DNA of 64,000 nt from CAZJRB01 sp964547995 (GCA_964547995.1 CAZJRB010000018.1:10526-74525), one strand, 5' to 3'; positions 55,425 through 62,591 are shown, counted from the first letter of the stretch. Program-made: numbers and translations. Notes: generated from the sequence alone by a model not told the origin.

Positions 55425-56855
55425 TCATTCGCCGTCCGCCGTTGGCGAACTCAGCCGCAGGGCCTTTTCGCGGTCGGCGTCGGCCTTGGCGTTCTTGCCG
55501 AGCCTGTGGTAGGCCAGGCCGCGGGCGGCATAAGCCTCGGCGAAGCGCGGGGCGAGGTTAATCGCCCGCGTTTGGTCGGCGATAGCCCGGCGCCACTGCC
55601 CCAGACCCGCCAGGGCCAGACCGCGGAAGAAGTACGCTTCGACAAGATAGGATTCCACGCCACGCGCGAACCTTTCTTCGCAAATGAAACAGTCGAGGTC
55701 TTCGATCGCAGGTCCGTATTGATGGACGCCGACGTAGGCGATCCCGCGGGCGTGATAGAATTCGATTTCGTCCGGGTCGAGCCGAACCGCCTGTTCGGCG
55801 TCGGCCAATGCTTCGTCGGGCCGGTTCATCCGCAAGTAGACCAGCGCCCGCTGCTGATAGCACTCGGCGTCGTCGGGAGCCAACCGGACGGCCTCGCTGA
55901 AATCGGCCAAGGCATGATCCAGGTGGTCGTTTTTCAGGTGGATGGTACCCCGGGTGAAGTAGTCGTCGGCCGTTTCCGTCTTGAATTCCTCGAGGTCGGC
56001 CGGTTCGCCGGGCTTGCGTTCCTCCCCGCGCGACTCGTCCGTAGTCGACGACGGACATGCGGGGCACGTGAAAGCGCACGCAGGACGGTCGTGCGACTTG
56101 CTGGGGATCAATTCGCCGCGCCGGGTTATGGACGAATCGCCGGTCTTCGACAGATACCGCAGAGCGTCGCGAAACGGCTTGCGGACGTCTGCCCGAAGCG
56201 ACTTCGACCACGCCGGATTCGATTCCCCGCGGAGCCAAGCAAACAACGCCAACGCATATCCGAACATCCGTGCGGTGAGGTACCCGCGGCCGGAAACGCT
56301 CCATGCTTCCCAATTACCCGCGTGGTAACTCTCCGAACGGAGCACGGCGTTGGCCGCAACAATCCCCAACCCCAGAAAAACGTTCAGGAGATCGGTCAGC
56401 GGCTCGTGGTCCTCCTCCTCGGGCGTAACCCGTCGCTGGCCGAGCAATAGCGCATGGCCGAGTTCATGGGCGAGGGTTGCGACCGCCGAGCCGGCTTCCC
56501 GAAGTTGCGAGGCCTCCAGCCGGATCTTCGTCTTCCCTTGCTGCTCCTCATGAAGCCCGAGCGATTCGGCCCCTTCCACGTTTATGTTCAACCCGGCCGG
56601 CTCCCGGCCGGAATAGAGTTGCAGATCGACATGCGCCGGATCGGCATCCATGTATACGGCCACCCGATCGAGCAGCCGGCGGGCGTCTTCCTCCGAGCCG
56701 TGGTATGGGCCGGGAAAGAACTCCTCGGTCGGCAACACAACCGGCGCGTCCAGCAAGCGATCCCACCCGAACTGGTCGACGAGCCACGCCATCCGGCCTT
56801 CGATCCAACCCTTGCTTTCGGCATCGACCGGGCATCTCGGCTCAAACCAACCCAT
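55425..56855 (-). CDS. Zinc-peptidase-like protein with C-terminal TPR domain
   Basis: A 476-aa protein. The N-terminal half contains VATLAHELGHALLLGQRRVT, a HExxH site (about residues 130-135), with EEEDHEPLTDLLNVFLGLGI about 20 residues later offering a candidate third ligand. A CPAC pair (FTCPACPSS) lies in a linker at about 280. Residues about 310-470 are five or so TPRs (LADFSEAVRLAPDDAECYQQ, RALVYLRMNRPDEALADAEQ, RGLAYHRLGKNAKADADREK). The role is unknown; the TPR part may recruit substrates. There is no signal peptide, so it is cytoplasmic. The gap 56856-57101 up to the tRNA remnant has no gene visible. Confidence 0.82.
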   Translation of the reverse strand: MGWFEPRCPVDAESKGWIEGRMAWLVDQFGWDRLLDAPVVLPTEEFFPGPYHGSEEDARRLLDRVAVYMDADPAHVDLQLYSGREPAGLNINVEGAESLGLHEEQQGKTKIRLEASQLREAGSAVATLAHELGHALLLGQRRVTPEEEDHEPLTDLLNVFLGLGIVAANAVLRSESYHAGNWEAWSVSGRGYLTARMFGYALALFAWLRGESNPAWSKSLRADVRKPFRDALRYLSKTGDSSITRRGELIPSKSHDRPACAFTCPACPSSTTDESRGEERKPGEPADLEEFKTETADDYFTRGTIHLKNDHLDHALADFSEAVRLAPDDAECYQQRALVYLRMNRPDEALADAEQAVRLDPDEIEFYHARGIAYVGVHQYGPAIEDLDCFICEERFARGVESYLVEAYFFRGLALAGLGQWRRAIADQTRAINLAPRFAEAYAARGLAYHRLGKNAKADADREKALRLSSPTADGE

Positions 56856-57101
56856 GAGGTTCGCCTCGGAAACGTCTCAATGGCCGCCGCTTGTGAGCGG
56901 CAAAGGAAGACTCGGAATTCGGCCCCCGAGCTGATCTTCGACAGTGATTACGTGCTGCTGAAGGAACTCGGAACACAGACCATACACCACCACCGGGGGG
57001 ATTGAATTGCTATTCTACACTTTGCTATTGGCTTGTCAAAGCCGGTCAATCGCAATAGAATCGCGAAGCAGGCTCGCGATCGGGGCCGAGAATCCCACCA
57101 C

Positions 57102-57146
57102 GCCGGAGTGGCGGAATGGCAGACGCGCTGGATTCAAAACTCAGCG
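57102..57146 (+). tRNA. 5' half of tRNA-Leu(CAA), truncated in the anticodon arm
   Basis: GCCGGAGTGGCGGAATGGCA begins a normal bacterial tRNA-Leu: acceptor strand, D-arm, then CTGGA-TTCAAAA with anticodon CAA. The 3' anticodon strand should read TCCAG but reads CTCAG, and no variable arm, T-arm or acceptor 3' strand follows. The gene is broken within the anticodon loop or 3' stem. An integrase gene starts 285 bp downstream, so this is most simply the left attachment junction of an integrated element; the 3' half should lie at the other end, outside the window. Confidence 0.75.
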
Positions 57147-57326
57147 TTTCCGCTGCTTTCCCCTCTACTTACCAAGATACCTCTGTACACTGCCCTGCGT
57201 CCCATCTTCTCTAACACTACGGAAAAACAGGCATTTCTTTCTCCCTCCATTACCTTCTACCTTCTCTCGACCCCCTTCGGTGCAACCGTCTGCAATTCCC
57301 TTCCCGAGCAAAAGAAGATACGAAAT

Positions 57327-57366
57327 GTATCTGTGTCTTGATACGCAGATACAATTCTGGTACACT
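57327..57366 (+). promoter_or_regulatory. Integrase promoter with flanking inverted repeat
   Basis: TTGATA (57338-57343), a 17-bp spacer and TACACT (57361-57366) form a reasonable sigma-70 promoter 65 bp upstream of the integrase ATG. GTATCTG (57327-57333) and CAGATAC (57346-57352) are inverted around the -35 box and may be an operator. The rest of 57147-57430 has no gene that I can support. Confidence 0.5.
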
Positions 57367-57430
57367 GAGCGAGGGCAGGTAAGAGAGTGAGGAGGCAGTC
57401 ACCACAACAAGGCGAAAGAGAGGGCTGCAA

Positions 57431-58663
57431 ATGCCAAGACAACCACAAATCAAACTCAACTATTACCGACCCAGGCGGGGGTGGAGTAAGACCATTGGTG
57501 GTAAACGGTATTACTTCGCACTCAACACCGCGACAGGCCCCCAGGATCAAGACAGCTACCGACAGGCGGTTGCCGAATACCTTAAGAAGCTAGAAGAGTT
57601 GCAAGAAGAGATTCCCCCAACGACGCCCCTCCCCAACGGGTCAAGTCTTGAGGGAACCTTGGCATACTTGAATTGGGGAGCCTTGGAGCGGGGCGAAAGC
57701 CCGAAGCAGCCCCGCCAACGAGTCGAGACCATCCAGGCGTTGGTGAACTGGTTTCTCTCAGACAGAGAAGTACAGGCAGAGGCAGGGCAACTCTCCCGCT
57801 CCTCTTTTTCTTCTGACAAATATCGACTGGCAAGCTTTCTGAGCTACTGCAACTACAAAGGCAAGTCTGCTCTGCGTGAGGTTCTCTCAGCCGAGTTTCT
57901 GGGCAACTACAAGAATGCCCTCTTGCTTGCCAAGTCTCGGAACGAAACCTCTGCGGTTTCGGTCAAGCATAACCTCAGAACCTTGAAAGCCTGCATTGAG
58001 TGGGGGTACGATAACGAACTCGTCGATAGACTTCCCCGCAAGTTGCGAACTCTGGCCACCGTCAAGCTTGAAGCCCCTACTCCCGAGTTTCTGTCAATCA
58101 AGGAAGTGCAGGAGCTATTCAAGGCAGCTAGCCAACGCACCAAGCTCTACATTGCAGTCGCCTTGAACTGCGGATACACTCAGCAAGACATAGCAAGCCT
58201 TGAACACTCGATGATTGACTGGCAAGAGGGCGTGATAGAGCGGGATCGGCACAAGACCGGAAAGGCAAGCAAGCACAAGCTGTGGAAGGTAACTCTTGAT
58301 CTACTGAGGCAGGAGGCAACGGACCCCGATCAAAGCGACCTCGTGCTACTCTCGCCTCGAAAGAAACCCCTGATACTTGAGCAAGTGAACGCGAAGGGCA
58401 ACCCAACGAGAACCGACACGATACGACAAGCGTTTCAGACCTTACGAAAGAAGGTAGGCACAGCGAAGCCTTTCAAGGTATTTCGCAAGACGGGGGCCGA
58501 CATGATAGAAAGGCAATACCCTCAGACACCTTGGCTAGCGAGTCAGTATCTCGCTCACAGCGAAGGGGGCGTCAAGAAACACTACGTACAAAACCACTAT
58601 GATCTATTGTTTGAAGCGTTAGCGTGGCTTGAAACTCAATTCAATCTCAAGCTTGAGAGCTAA
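57431..58663 (+). CDS. Tyrosine recombinase / integrase, atypical active site
   Basis: A 410-aa protein. The N-terminus has a basic DNA-binding start (KLNYYRPRRGWSKTIGGKRY) and a core-binding domain (about residues 90-210). In the catalytic domain the first-Arg position reads ALNCGYTQQDIASLEHSMID, where the usual GxRxxE is missing; Lys is present in RHKTGKASKHKLW. The second Arg box is KVFRKTGADMIERQ, with Lys in place of the His of HxxR. YLAHSEGGVKKHYVQ supplies His and the Tyr nucleophile. NCG-type integrases with this pattern are known to me from planctomycete elements, but activity is inference. It sits next to the broken tRNA-Leu, its probable target. Confidence 0.85.
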   Translation: MPRQPQIKLNYYRPRRGWSKTIGGKRYYFALNTATGPQDQDSYRQAVAEYLKKLEELQEEIPPTTPLPNGSSLEGTLAYLNWGALERGESPKQPRQRVETIQALVNWFLSDREVQAEAGQLSRSSFSSDKYRLASFLSYCNYKGKSALREVLSAEFLGNYKNALLLAKSRNETSAVSVKHNLRTLKACIEWGYDNELVDRLPRKLRTLATVKLEAPTPEFLSIKEVQELFKAASQRTKLYIAVALNCGYTQQDIASLEHSMIDWQEGVIERDRHKTGKASKHKLWKVTLDLLRQEATDPDQSDLVLLSPRKKPLILEQVNAKGNPTRTDTIRQAFQTLRKKVGTAKPFKVFRKTGADMIERQYPQTPWLASQYLAHSEGGVKKHYVQNHYDLLFEALAWLETQFNLKLES

Positions 58664-58677
58664 CCATCGACACCCAT

Positions 58678-59151
58678 CTACATTCCGTAATAATTCCATA
58701 TCGCGTTTGCCAACAGACTGCCCGCCGTGCCAAAGGGAATCTGACCGATGCCTTGAGCGGCTTTGGCTGTCATCTTGCCAAGCCACTCACCTACGCGAGC
58801 CCCGAAGGATTCTCTCTTCTTCGGCTGCGGATCGGCCTCAATTGCCTTCTGCAATTCCTCTATATCCTCGTCCTCTATCCCGTGAGATTGCAGGAACTTC
58901 CGTAGACTGTCAAAGTCGCCTTTGTTCACAGTCATTTGCAGGTTTTGCAGAACTGTGCTCTGGTACACGTCACCCAACACACCCTGGAAATTGTCAATGC
59001 GGATACTCGGGCTCGATGCCGCCTTCTGCTTCTCTTCCGAGGAGAAACTCATTCCATCGCCTACGATTCCTTCTTCTTCAAGTCGCATTGCCCACTGCAA
59101 GACCATCGTGCGAACGCAATCAATGACAGACTCCAAACGTTGGGGTGCCAT
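58678..59151 (-). CDS. AbiTii-like protein lacking the N-terminal domain
   Basis: A 157-aa protein from ATG 59151 (MAPQRLESVIDCVRTMVLQW). AMRLEEEGIVGDGMSFSSEE, FQGVLGDVYQSTVLQNLQMT, FLQSHGIEDEDIEELQKAIE and the closing AGSLLANAIWNYYG match the C-terminal half of AbiTii-domain proteins, a group linked to abortive phage defence. The N-terminal AbiTii domain is not encoded upstream in any frame that I can see, so it is either a truncated relic or a free-standing C-terminal module. The last helix is hydrophobic (IPFGTAGSLLANAIW). It is convergent with the integrase (14-bp gap) and preceded by a consensus promoter and a terminator hairpin. Confidence 0.7.
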   Translation of the reverse strand: MAPQRLESVIDCVRTMVLQWAMRLEEEGIVGDGMSFSSEEKQKAASSPSIRIDNFQGVLGDVYQSTVLQNLQMTVNKGDFDSLRKFLQSHGIEDEDIEELQKAIEADPQPKKRESFGARVGEWLGKMTAKAAQGIGQIPFGTAGSLLANAIWNYYGM

Positions 59152-59210
59152 AATTCGGATCGGCTCCAGAGGGCGGGGAAGTACAGATAGAGGGGCTGAC
59201 GGAGGTTCTA

Positions 59211-59292
59211 ACAGAAAAACCCCGCAACCTGTGGTGAGGTTTGCGGGGTTTGACTCCACAGAAAGGGTTTGGGAGTCATGGCTAGCAGTGAT
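59211..59292 (-). ncRNA. Candidate small RNA or leader attenuator
   Basis: The perfect promoter on the minus strand predicts a start near 59292. An intrinsic terminator (59215-59251) follows about 40 nt later and ends in TTTTT, giving a transcript of about 80 nt. It could be a free small RNA, or the attenuated leader of the AbiTii-like gene, whose ATG is 64 nt beyond the terminator. A 23-codon ORF (59279 to 59208, starting MTPKPFLWSQ) spans the hairpin and might be a leader peptide, but it lacks a ribosome site. Confidence 0.45.
59215..59251 (-). terminator. Intrinsic terminator in the leader of the AbiTii-like gene
   Basis: On the minus strand AAACCCCGCAAACCT pairs with AGGTTGCGGGGTTT (one bulged base) and is followed by a TTTTT run. 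It lies between the consensus promoter at 59299-59327 and the start codon at 59151. Confidence 0.75.
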
Positions 59293-59775
59293 ACTTATAT
59301 TATACATCAGTTCAGCAATGATGTCAAGTCCAACTTTGGAAAGGTTGTTCTGCTCTCGCCGGAGAGGCTTGTTGGTTCTCGCCCCCAGCAAACGCCGCCT
59401 TGGCTAAAGATAGAGAGTATCTTGAGTTGCTCGGGGTGGTGTCGTGTGAGCGATCCGAAGCAAACAGAGGGCTATTCTCTTAAGGGCCAGCAGAATGACT
59501 TGAGAAAGTTCGCTCTACTCTGCTGCATGGAGTACAGGACAATACATAGGTTCCCTGGGGTGAGGGTCAGGAACCGCAAGCTAACGGGAACCATGATAGC
59601 TGCGATTCAAGAGGTAGTAAGAACGGCAGACGTGTTGCTCGTCACTTCGTTGGATCGGTTGACCCGTCGGGCGATGGAAGAAATAGCAGAGCGAATAGAG
59701 GGTAACCTGTACGTTTGTCCCCTAGACACGGAAGATAGAAGTCATGCTATTAAGCGTTCCCTCCGATTCAGGTAA
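59278..59775 (+). CDS. Serine recombinase catalytic-domain stub
   Basis: From ATG 59278 the product has 165 aa, but residues before about 50 look non-coding and overlap an opposing promoter, so TTG 59422 (117 aa) may be the true start. The resolvase core is visible: WCRVSDPKQTEGYSLKGQQN, with the catalytic Ser in RVS, then VLLVTSLDRLTRRAMEEIAE, the conserved LDRLxR. It stops after KRSLRFR, before the long helix and DNA-binding or zinc domains of large serine recombinases. It is therefore a truncated or minimal recombinase. Confidence 0.65.
   Translation: MASSDTYIIHQFSNDVKSNFGKVVLLSPERLVGSRPQQTPPWLKIESILSCSGWCRVSDPKQTEGYSLKGQQNDLRKFALLCCMEYRTIHRFPGVRVRNRKLTGTMIAAIQEVVRTADVLLVTSLDRLTRRAMEEIAERIEGNLYVCPLDTEDRSHAIKRSLRFR
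59299..59327 (-). promoter_or_regulatory. Perfect consensus sigma-70 promoter
   Basis: TTGACA (59327-59322 on the minus strand), exactly 17 bp, then TATAAT (59304-59299). This is a full match to both consensus hexamers with optimal spacing, directed toward the terminator and the AbiTii-like gene. It lies within the upstream part of the recombinase frame on the other strand. Confidence 0.8.
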
Positions 59776-59829
59776 CATACCGTACATGGCATACCTCACA
59801 AGGGGGGTGCGAAAACGGAGAGCAACAAA

Positions 59830-59845
59830 GTGCAAACGATTGCAC
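59830..59845. promoter_or_regulatory. 16-bp palindrome, copy 1
   Basis: GTGCAAACGATTGCAC has GTGCAA/TTGCAC arms around ACGA. It is identical to 59947-59962, 117 bp away. The form resembles a dimeric repressor operator (LacI/GalR-like GCAAACG centre) or a replication iteron. Confidence 0.6.
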
Positions 59846-59868
59846 CTACTATTCTATCACTCTTACGA

Positions 59869-59940
59869 CTGAAGGTGAGTCGCTCGCTCGCTTCGCTCGC
59901 ACGCCCGCGACTGTTGCCCGCGATAGCTGCAAACGGGCAG
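59869..59940. other. GC-rich hairpin region between twin palindromes
   Basis: This stretch has no gene. It contains GTGAGTCGCTCGCTCGCTTC with CGCTCGC repeats, and TGCCCG..CGGGCA arms near 59917-59941, so it can fold strongly. Together with the flanking identical palindromes it marks 59776-59992 as a control region. Confidence 0.45.
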
Positions 59941-59946
59941 GGCAGA

Positions 59947-59962
59947 GTGCAAACGATTGCAC
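59947..59962. promoter_or_regulatory. 16-bp palindrome, copy 2
   Basis: Identical to 59830-59845. It lies 31 bp beyond the stop of the minus-strand HNE gene. A GTGCAAA half-site occurs again at 60908, inside that gene's promoter. Confidence 0.6.
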
Positions 59963-59992
59963 TAGAGGCAGAAGACTGGGGGGCGAGGTTCG

Positions 59993-60835
59993 TTAGCCGT
60001 TGAGTTGGTCAATAACCGTTCGGAGTTCAAGCACTTCAATAGGACACTCCGGCCAGTTGTGTTCCCAGCAAACGATTAAGTCGCATCCATCTGGATCGTG
60101 CCGGTGGTCGGAGAAGTGTTTGCTCCGATACTCAAATTCGATCCTGACTCGTTGCCACCGTTGCCGTTTCTCGTCTATGCACCGTTTTGCCTCACAGTCT
60201 GGAAAAGCACCTTGGACCGCTTCCACCATGAAGCCAAGTTCATCGCTTACCATACCAAACAGGTAGACTACACCTTGCTCATTTATGGGAGCGTGTTGCA
60301 AGCCGCGAAAGTTTATTGGTGCCCCATATTCAGTACCATCACTTGCACGCGATCCTGATGGCATTCGGACTGACGCCGAAACAGGTGATGGGATGATCTC
60401 ATGTTTGGATTTGGTCCGTAGCATCTCAAGGAGTGGTGAGTCCGGCTCGTTTTCCTCAAGCCATTCGCAGTATCTCCTTAGCGTACCTTGCTTGCCTGTG
60501 AAACGACTTGAGACAGTCTTTTTGGAAGCATTCGAGTGAGCTTCGAGTTCGTACCACGTTGGAATCCTCCCAAGCTTCCTAGCGGCACTGTGAAACTCCC
60601 TGAGAAGATCCTCGTCCGAAAGCTCTGGGTAGTCTAACGGGTGTCGCTCGATACCAACAAGCTCTCGAATTTCCGTCCATCCACCGGGAAAGTGTTTGTG
60701 GATATAGTGTAGAGATATTCCCGTGCTCTGCATGAAGTCGTTTCGCCCCAGAGGTTCTTTCGACTTCGATTCCTTGTGTTTGTCGTAGGCTTCCCGGGCG
60801 GCTTGGAGGATCGTTTCTCGTGTGATTTCGTTCAT
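59993..60835 (-). CDS. Homing-endonuclease-associated-repeat protein with nuclease-like C-terminus
   Basis: A 280-aa protein from ATG 60835 (MNEITRETILQAAREAYDKH); an in-frame ATG at 60853 is possible. Two HNE-type repeats follow: GRNDFMQSTGISLHYIHKHF with GGWTEIRELVG, then LLREFHSAARKLGRIPTWYE with SSRFTGKQGTLRRYCEWL. These are helix-turn-helix-like DNA-binding units. The C-terminal domain (about residues 170-280) has GAPINFRGLQHAPINEQGVV, RVRIEFEYRSKHFSDHRHDP and DGCDLIVCWEHNWPECPIEV, resembling a PD-(D/E)xK-type nuclease core with Glu, Asp and Glu positions but no clear Lys. Function as a nuclease is inference. It is transcribed from its own promoter with a palindrome over the -10 box. Confidence 0.75.
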   Translation of the reverse strand: MNEITRETILQAAREAYDKHKESKSKEPLGRNDFMQSTGISLHYIHKHFPGGWTEIRELVGIERHPLDYPELSDEDLLREFHSAARKLGRIPTWYELEAHSNASKKTVSSRFTGKQGTLRRYCEWLEENEPDSPLLEMLRTKSKHEIIPSPVSASVRMPSGSRASDGTEYGAPINFRGLQHAPINEQGVVYLFGMVSDELGFMVEAVQGAFPDCEAKRCIDEKRQRWQRVRIEFEYRSKHFSDHRHDPDGCDLIVCWEHNWPECPIEVLELRTVIDQLNG

Positions 60836-60881
60836 TGATCCAACCCCTGGCATGAACAGGCTGAAGCAGCGACACTAACAC

Positions 60882-60913
60882 CCGGATTATAGCAATCCGG
60901 CCCGCAAGTGCAA
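60882..60913 (-). promoter_or_regulatory. Promoter of the HNE protein with palindromic operator
   Basis: On the minus strand TTGCAC (60913-60908), a 16-bp spacer and TATAAT (60891-60886) form a promoter about 50 bp upstream of ATG 60835. CCGGATT/AATCCGG (60882-60888, 60894-60900) is a perfect palindrome over the -10 box, a likely repressor site. Confidence 0.6.
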
Positions 60914-60940
60914 ATGACCGATCTATCCCAATGATATAGC

Positions 60941-61564
60941 TCACGGCATTGGCCACTTCTTCTCGTTGCCCTCAACCATAATCTGAGTAGCCTGCTCATG
61001 CGTGAGGTTGTGTTTTCGTTCAAGTGCCTTTCGCTCCAACTCATACATTCTTGAACCGTAGCCGTGGCGGTCCTCCAGTCGTACTAGGTCACGAAAGACC
61101 ATCTCACGATCTGTGGCATCCAAACCATACCGCACGTCGCTCTTTCGTCGCCGTTCCTCTCGGACACTTTCATTCAATTTCGACAATTCTCGGAGTACCT
61201 CCGATTTCGCATATCCTTCCCACTCATTGTCCGGGTCCATAACATAGCGGCTCTCGGATTCCAGGAAAACCATGGAGCCCTTCACCTCGCCTTTCTTCGC
61301 CTTCGCTTCCAATTCCTTGAACCATGGTTGCTCTTTCATCTTGGCTACAGCAATCTCGGCTTGTTCCTTTTTCGCCGCAATCGTTGCGTCAACCTCTGCC
61401 TCAATTTCGGCCTGTGTGCGGGGCGGCGGTGATTGGTCGTCGGGAAGAAATGCCCCGACTACCAGCAAGCCGCCACACATCAAGAACAGCAACAGCCCGA
61501 AACCACCAAGCACATACAGGAGGATCGGTTGTTTCTTCTTTCGCCGCATTCTGTCATAACTCAT
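60941..61564 (-). CDS. Single-TM protein with coiled-coil, unknown
   Basis: A 207-aa protein. A basic N-terminus (MSYDRMRRKKKQP) precedes one TM helix (ILLYVLGGFGLLLFLMCGGLL), giving a cytoplasm-in orientation with a long external part. Residues about 50-100 are Ala/Glu/Lys-rich coiled coil (AEIEAEVDATIAAKKEQAEI). Later helices include YAKSEVLRELSKLNESVREE and HNLTHEQATQIMVEG. No family is recognised. It lies between the HNE gene and the metallopeptidase gene on the same strand. Confidence 0.7.
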   Translation of the reverse strand: MSYDRMRRKKKQPILLYVLGGFGLLLFLMCGGLLVVGAFLPDDQSPPPRTQAEIEAEVDATIAAKKEQAEIAVAKMKEQPWFKELEAKAKKGEVKGSMVFLESESRYVMDPDNEWEGYAKSEVLRELSKLNESVREERRRKSDVRYGLDATDREMVFRDLVRLEDRHGYGSRMYELERKALERKHNLTHEQATQIMVEGNEKKWPMP

Positions 61565-61570
61565 TCTCGG

Positions 61571-61781
61571 CCCCCCATGGTTGGAGCATCACAAAAAAAG
61601 AGAGCACGCCGTCCGTGCATCCCTGGGAAGGCCCTTCGACAGGCCGTGCAGACATACAACGTCCAACGTGCTCCCCATACGGGGAGCCCGCCAGAACGCC
61701 AGTCTGCGAAGAGAAAGTCGAAGGTTTTCCCAAGGTGGCGTTTCAGCTAAGGCTGAGTTCAAATTGTCAACGGCCAGTATA
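61571..61781. other. Intergenic gap with a short hairpin
   Basis: No gene is visible. GCTCCCC-ATAC-GGGGAGC near 61670-61688 can form a hairpin that could end or process the upstream minus-strand operon transcript. Confidence 0.4.
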
Positions 61782-62201
61782 TCAAGCCCCCATGACTTTA
61801 CAAGAGGCCACTACCTCCATGCACGGCCCCACTACATCCAGGTCGAGCCCTTCCCTGTCGAATCCCCAGCCCTCCACTACTCCCCAAGTTTCCCCTTCGT
61901 TTTCGTGGAAGGTGTGAGCCAATTCGTGAGCTATAAGAACCTCAAGGGCCTTCGGGGAGAGCACTTTCACGAGCGGGGCATAGAAGTAGTATTCCTTTGC
62001 GTGATAGCTGGCAAGTATCAGTTTCCCGTCAGAGAAGCGGGGCCAATCCGAGACCGTGACTTGATGTTTCCACTTGATCCATTTCCGAAACAATTCAATC
62101 CGAGAGGGAATTAGATCGACTACCCGACTAAACGCCTCAACAAACTTGGCGGGGTCGATTCCAAGACAAACGAATCTGAGAGGAAAAGGGGGTATCGTCA
62201 T
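61782..62201 (-). CDS. Small HExxH metallopeptidase-like protein
   Basis: A 139-aa protein. LSPKALEVLIAHELAHTFHE contains HExxH, with ENEGETWGVVEGWGFD about 10 residues later as a source of the third ligand (Glu). The size and layout resemble ImmA/IrrE-like or SprT-like mini-zinc peptidases. In mobile elements such proteins often cleave repressors; whether this one does is inference. Its ATG overlaps the stop of the upstream gene (ATGA), so the two are translationally coupled. Confidence 0.7.
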   Translation of the reverse strand: MTIPPFPLRFVCLGIDPAKFVEAFSRVVDLIPSRIELFRKWIKWKHQVTVSDWPRFSDGKLILASYHAKEYYFYAPLVKVLSPKALEVLIAHELAHTFHENEGETWGVVEGWGFDREGLDLDVVGPCMEVVASCKVMGA

Positions 62202-62533
62202 TCCTTACCGCCCACGATGCTGGCCTTGCTCCTGAGCAATTCCAAAACCTTTTCAAGAGTCTCGCAATGTTTCTCGGGGCCCTTCTCGGGTGTGGGTTCG
62301 CTCTCGGGTTTCCCTTTCCCCATCATTCTCTCGACAATAGCCTGCAATTGCCTCTCGCGTTTCTCACGCCTCTCGACCATCTCGACAAGGCTGAGTTTCA
62401 ACCGCTCTTCCCGGTTCTGTTGAGCCCTTGCCAGCAATTCGAGTTTCTCTTGATCGGGCCTCCTGATTCGCCGGCGAGAAGGGGCGAAATAGTCAGCGAA
62501 CCCAATCACCCACTCAGGCCGAAACTCAGACAT
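62198..62533 (-). CDS. Coiled-coil protein, unknown
   Basis: A 111-aa protein from ATG 62533 (MSEFRPEWVIGFADYFAPSR). The centre is a long charged helix (EKLELLARAQQNREERLKLS, then EMVERREKRERQLQAIVERM), followed by a Pro/Glu linker and a short helix (CETLEKVLELLRSKASIV). It is possibly a structural or regulatory partner of the HExxH protein, with which it shares an ATGA stop-start overlap. Confidence 0.65.
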   Translation of the reverse strand: MSEFRPEWVIGFADYFAPSRRRIRRPDQEKLELLARAQQNREERLKLSLVEMVERREKRERQLQAIVERMMGKGKPESEPTPEKGPEKHCETLEKVLELLRSKASIVGGKE

Positions 62534-62554
62534 AGACAACCCTAGAAGAGAAGC

Positions 62555-62591
62555 GAGAGGCGGGCAGTTCGGGGGAAACAACCCGCCTCTC
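62555..62591 (-). promoter_or_regulatory. 10-bp-stem hairpin between operon genes
   Basis: GAGAGGCGGG (62555-62564) and CCCGCCTCTC (62582-62591) are perfect inverted arms around a 17-nt loop, in the only sizeable gap (62534-62613) of the minus-strand operon. There is no T-run, so mRNA processing or stabilisation is more likely than termination. Confidence 0.5.

Noticed and set aside
57007..57390. Overlapping plus-strand ORFs across the tRNA remnant
   Set aside because: They read through the tRNA half and the junction region; low-complexity composition and no homology signal.
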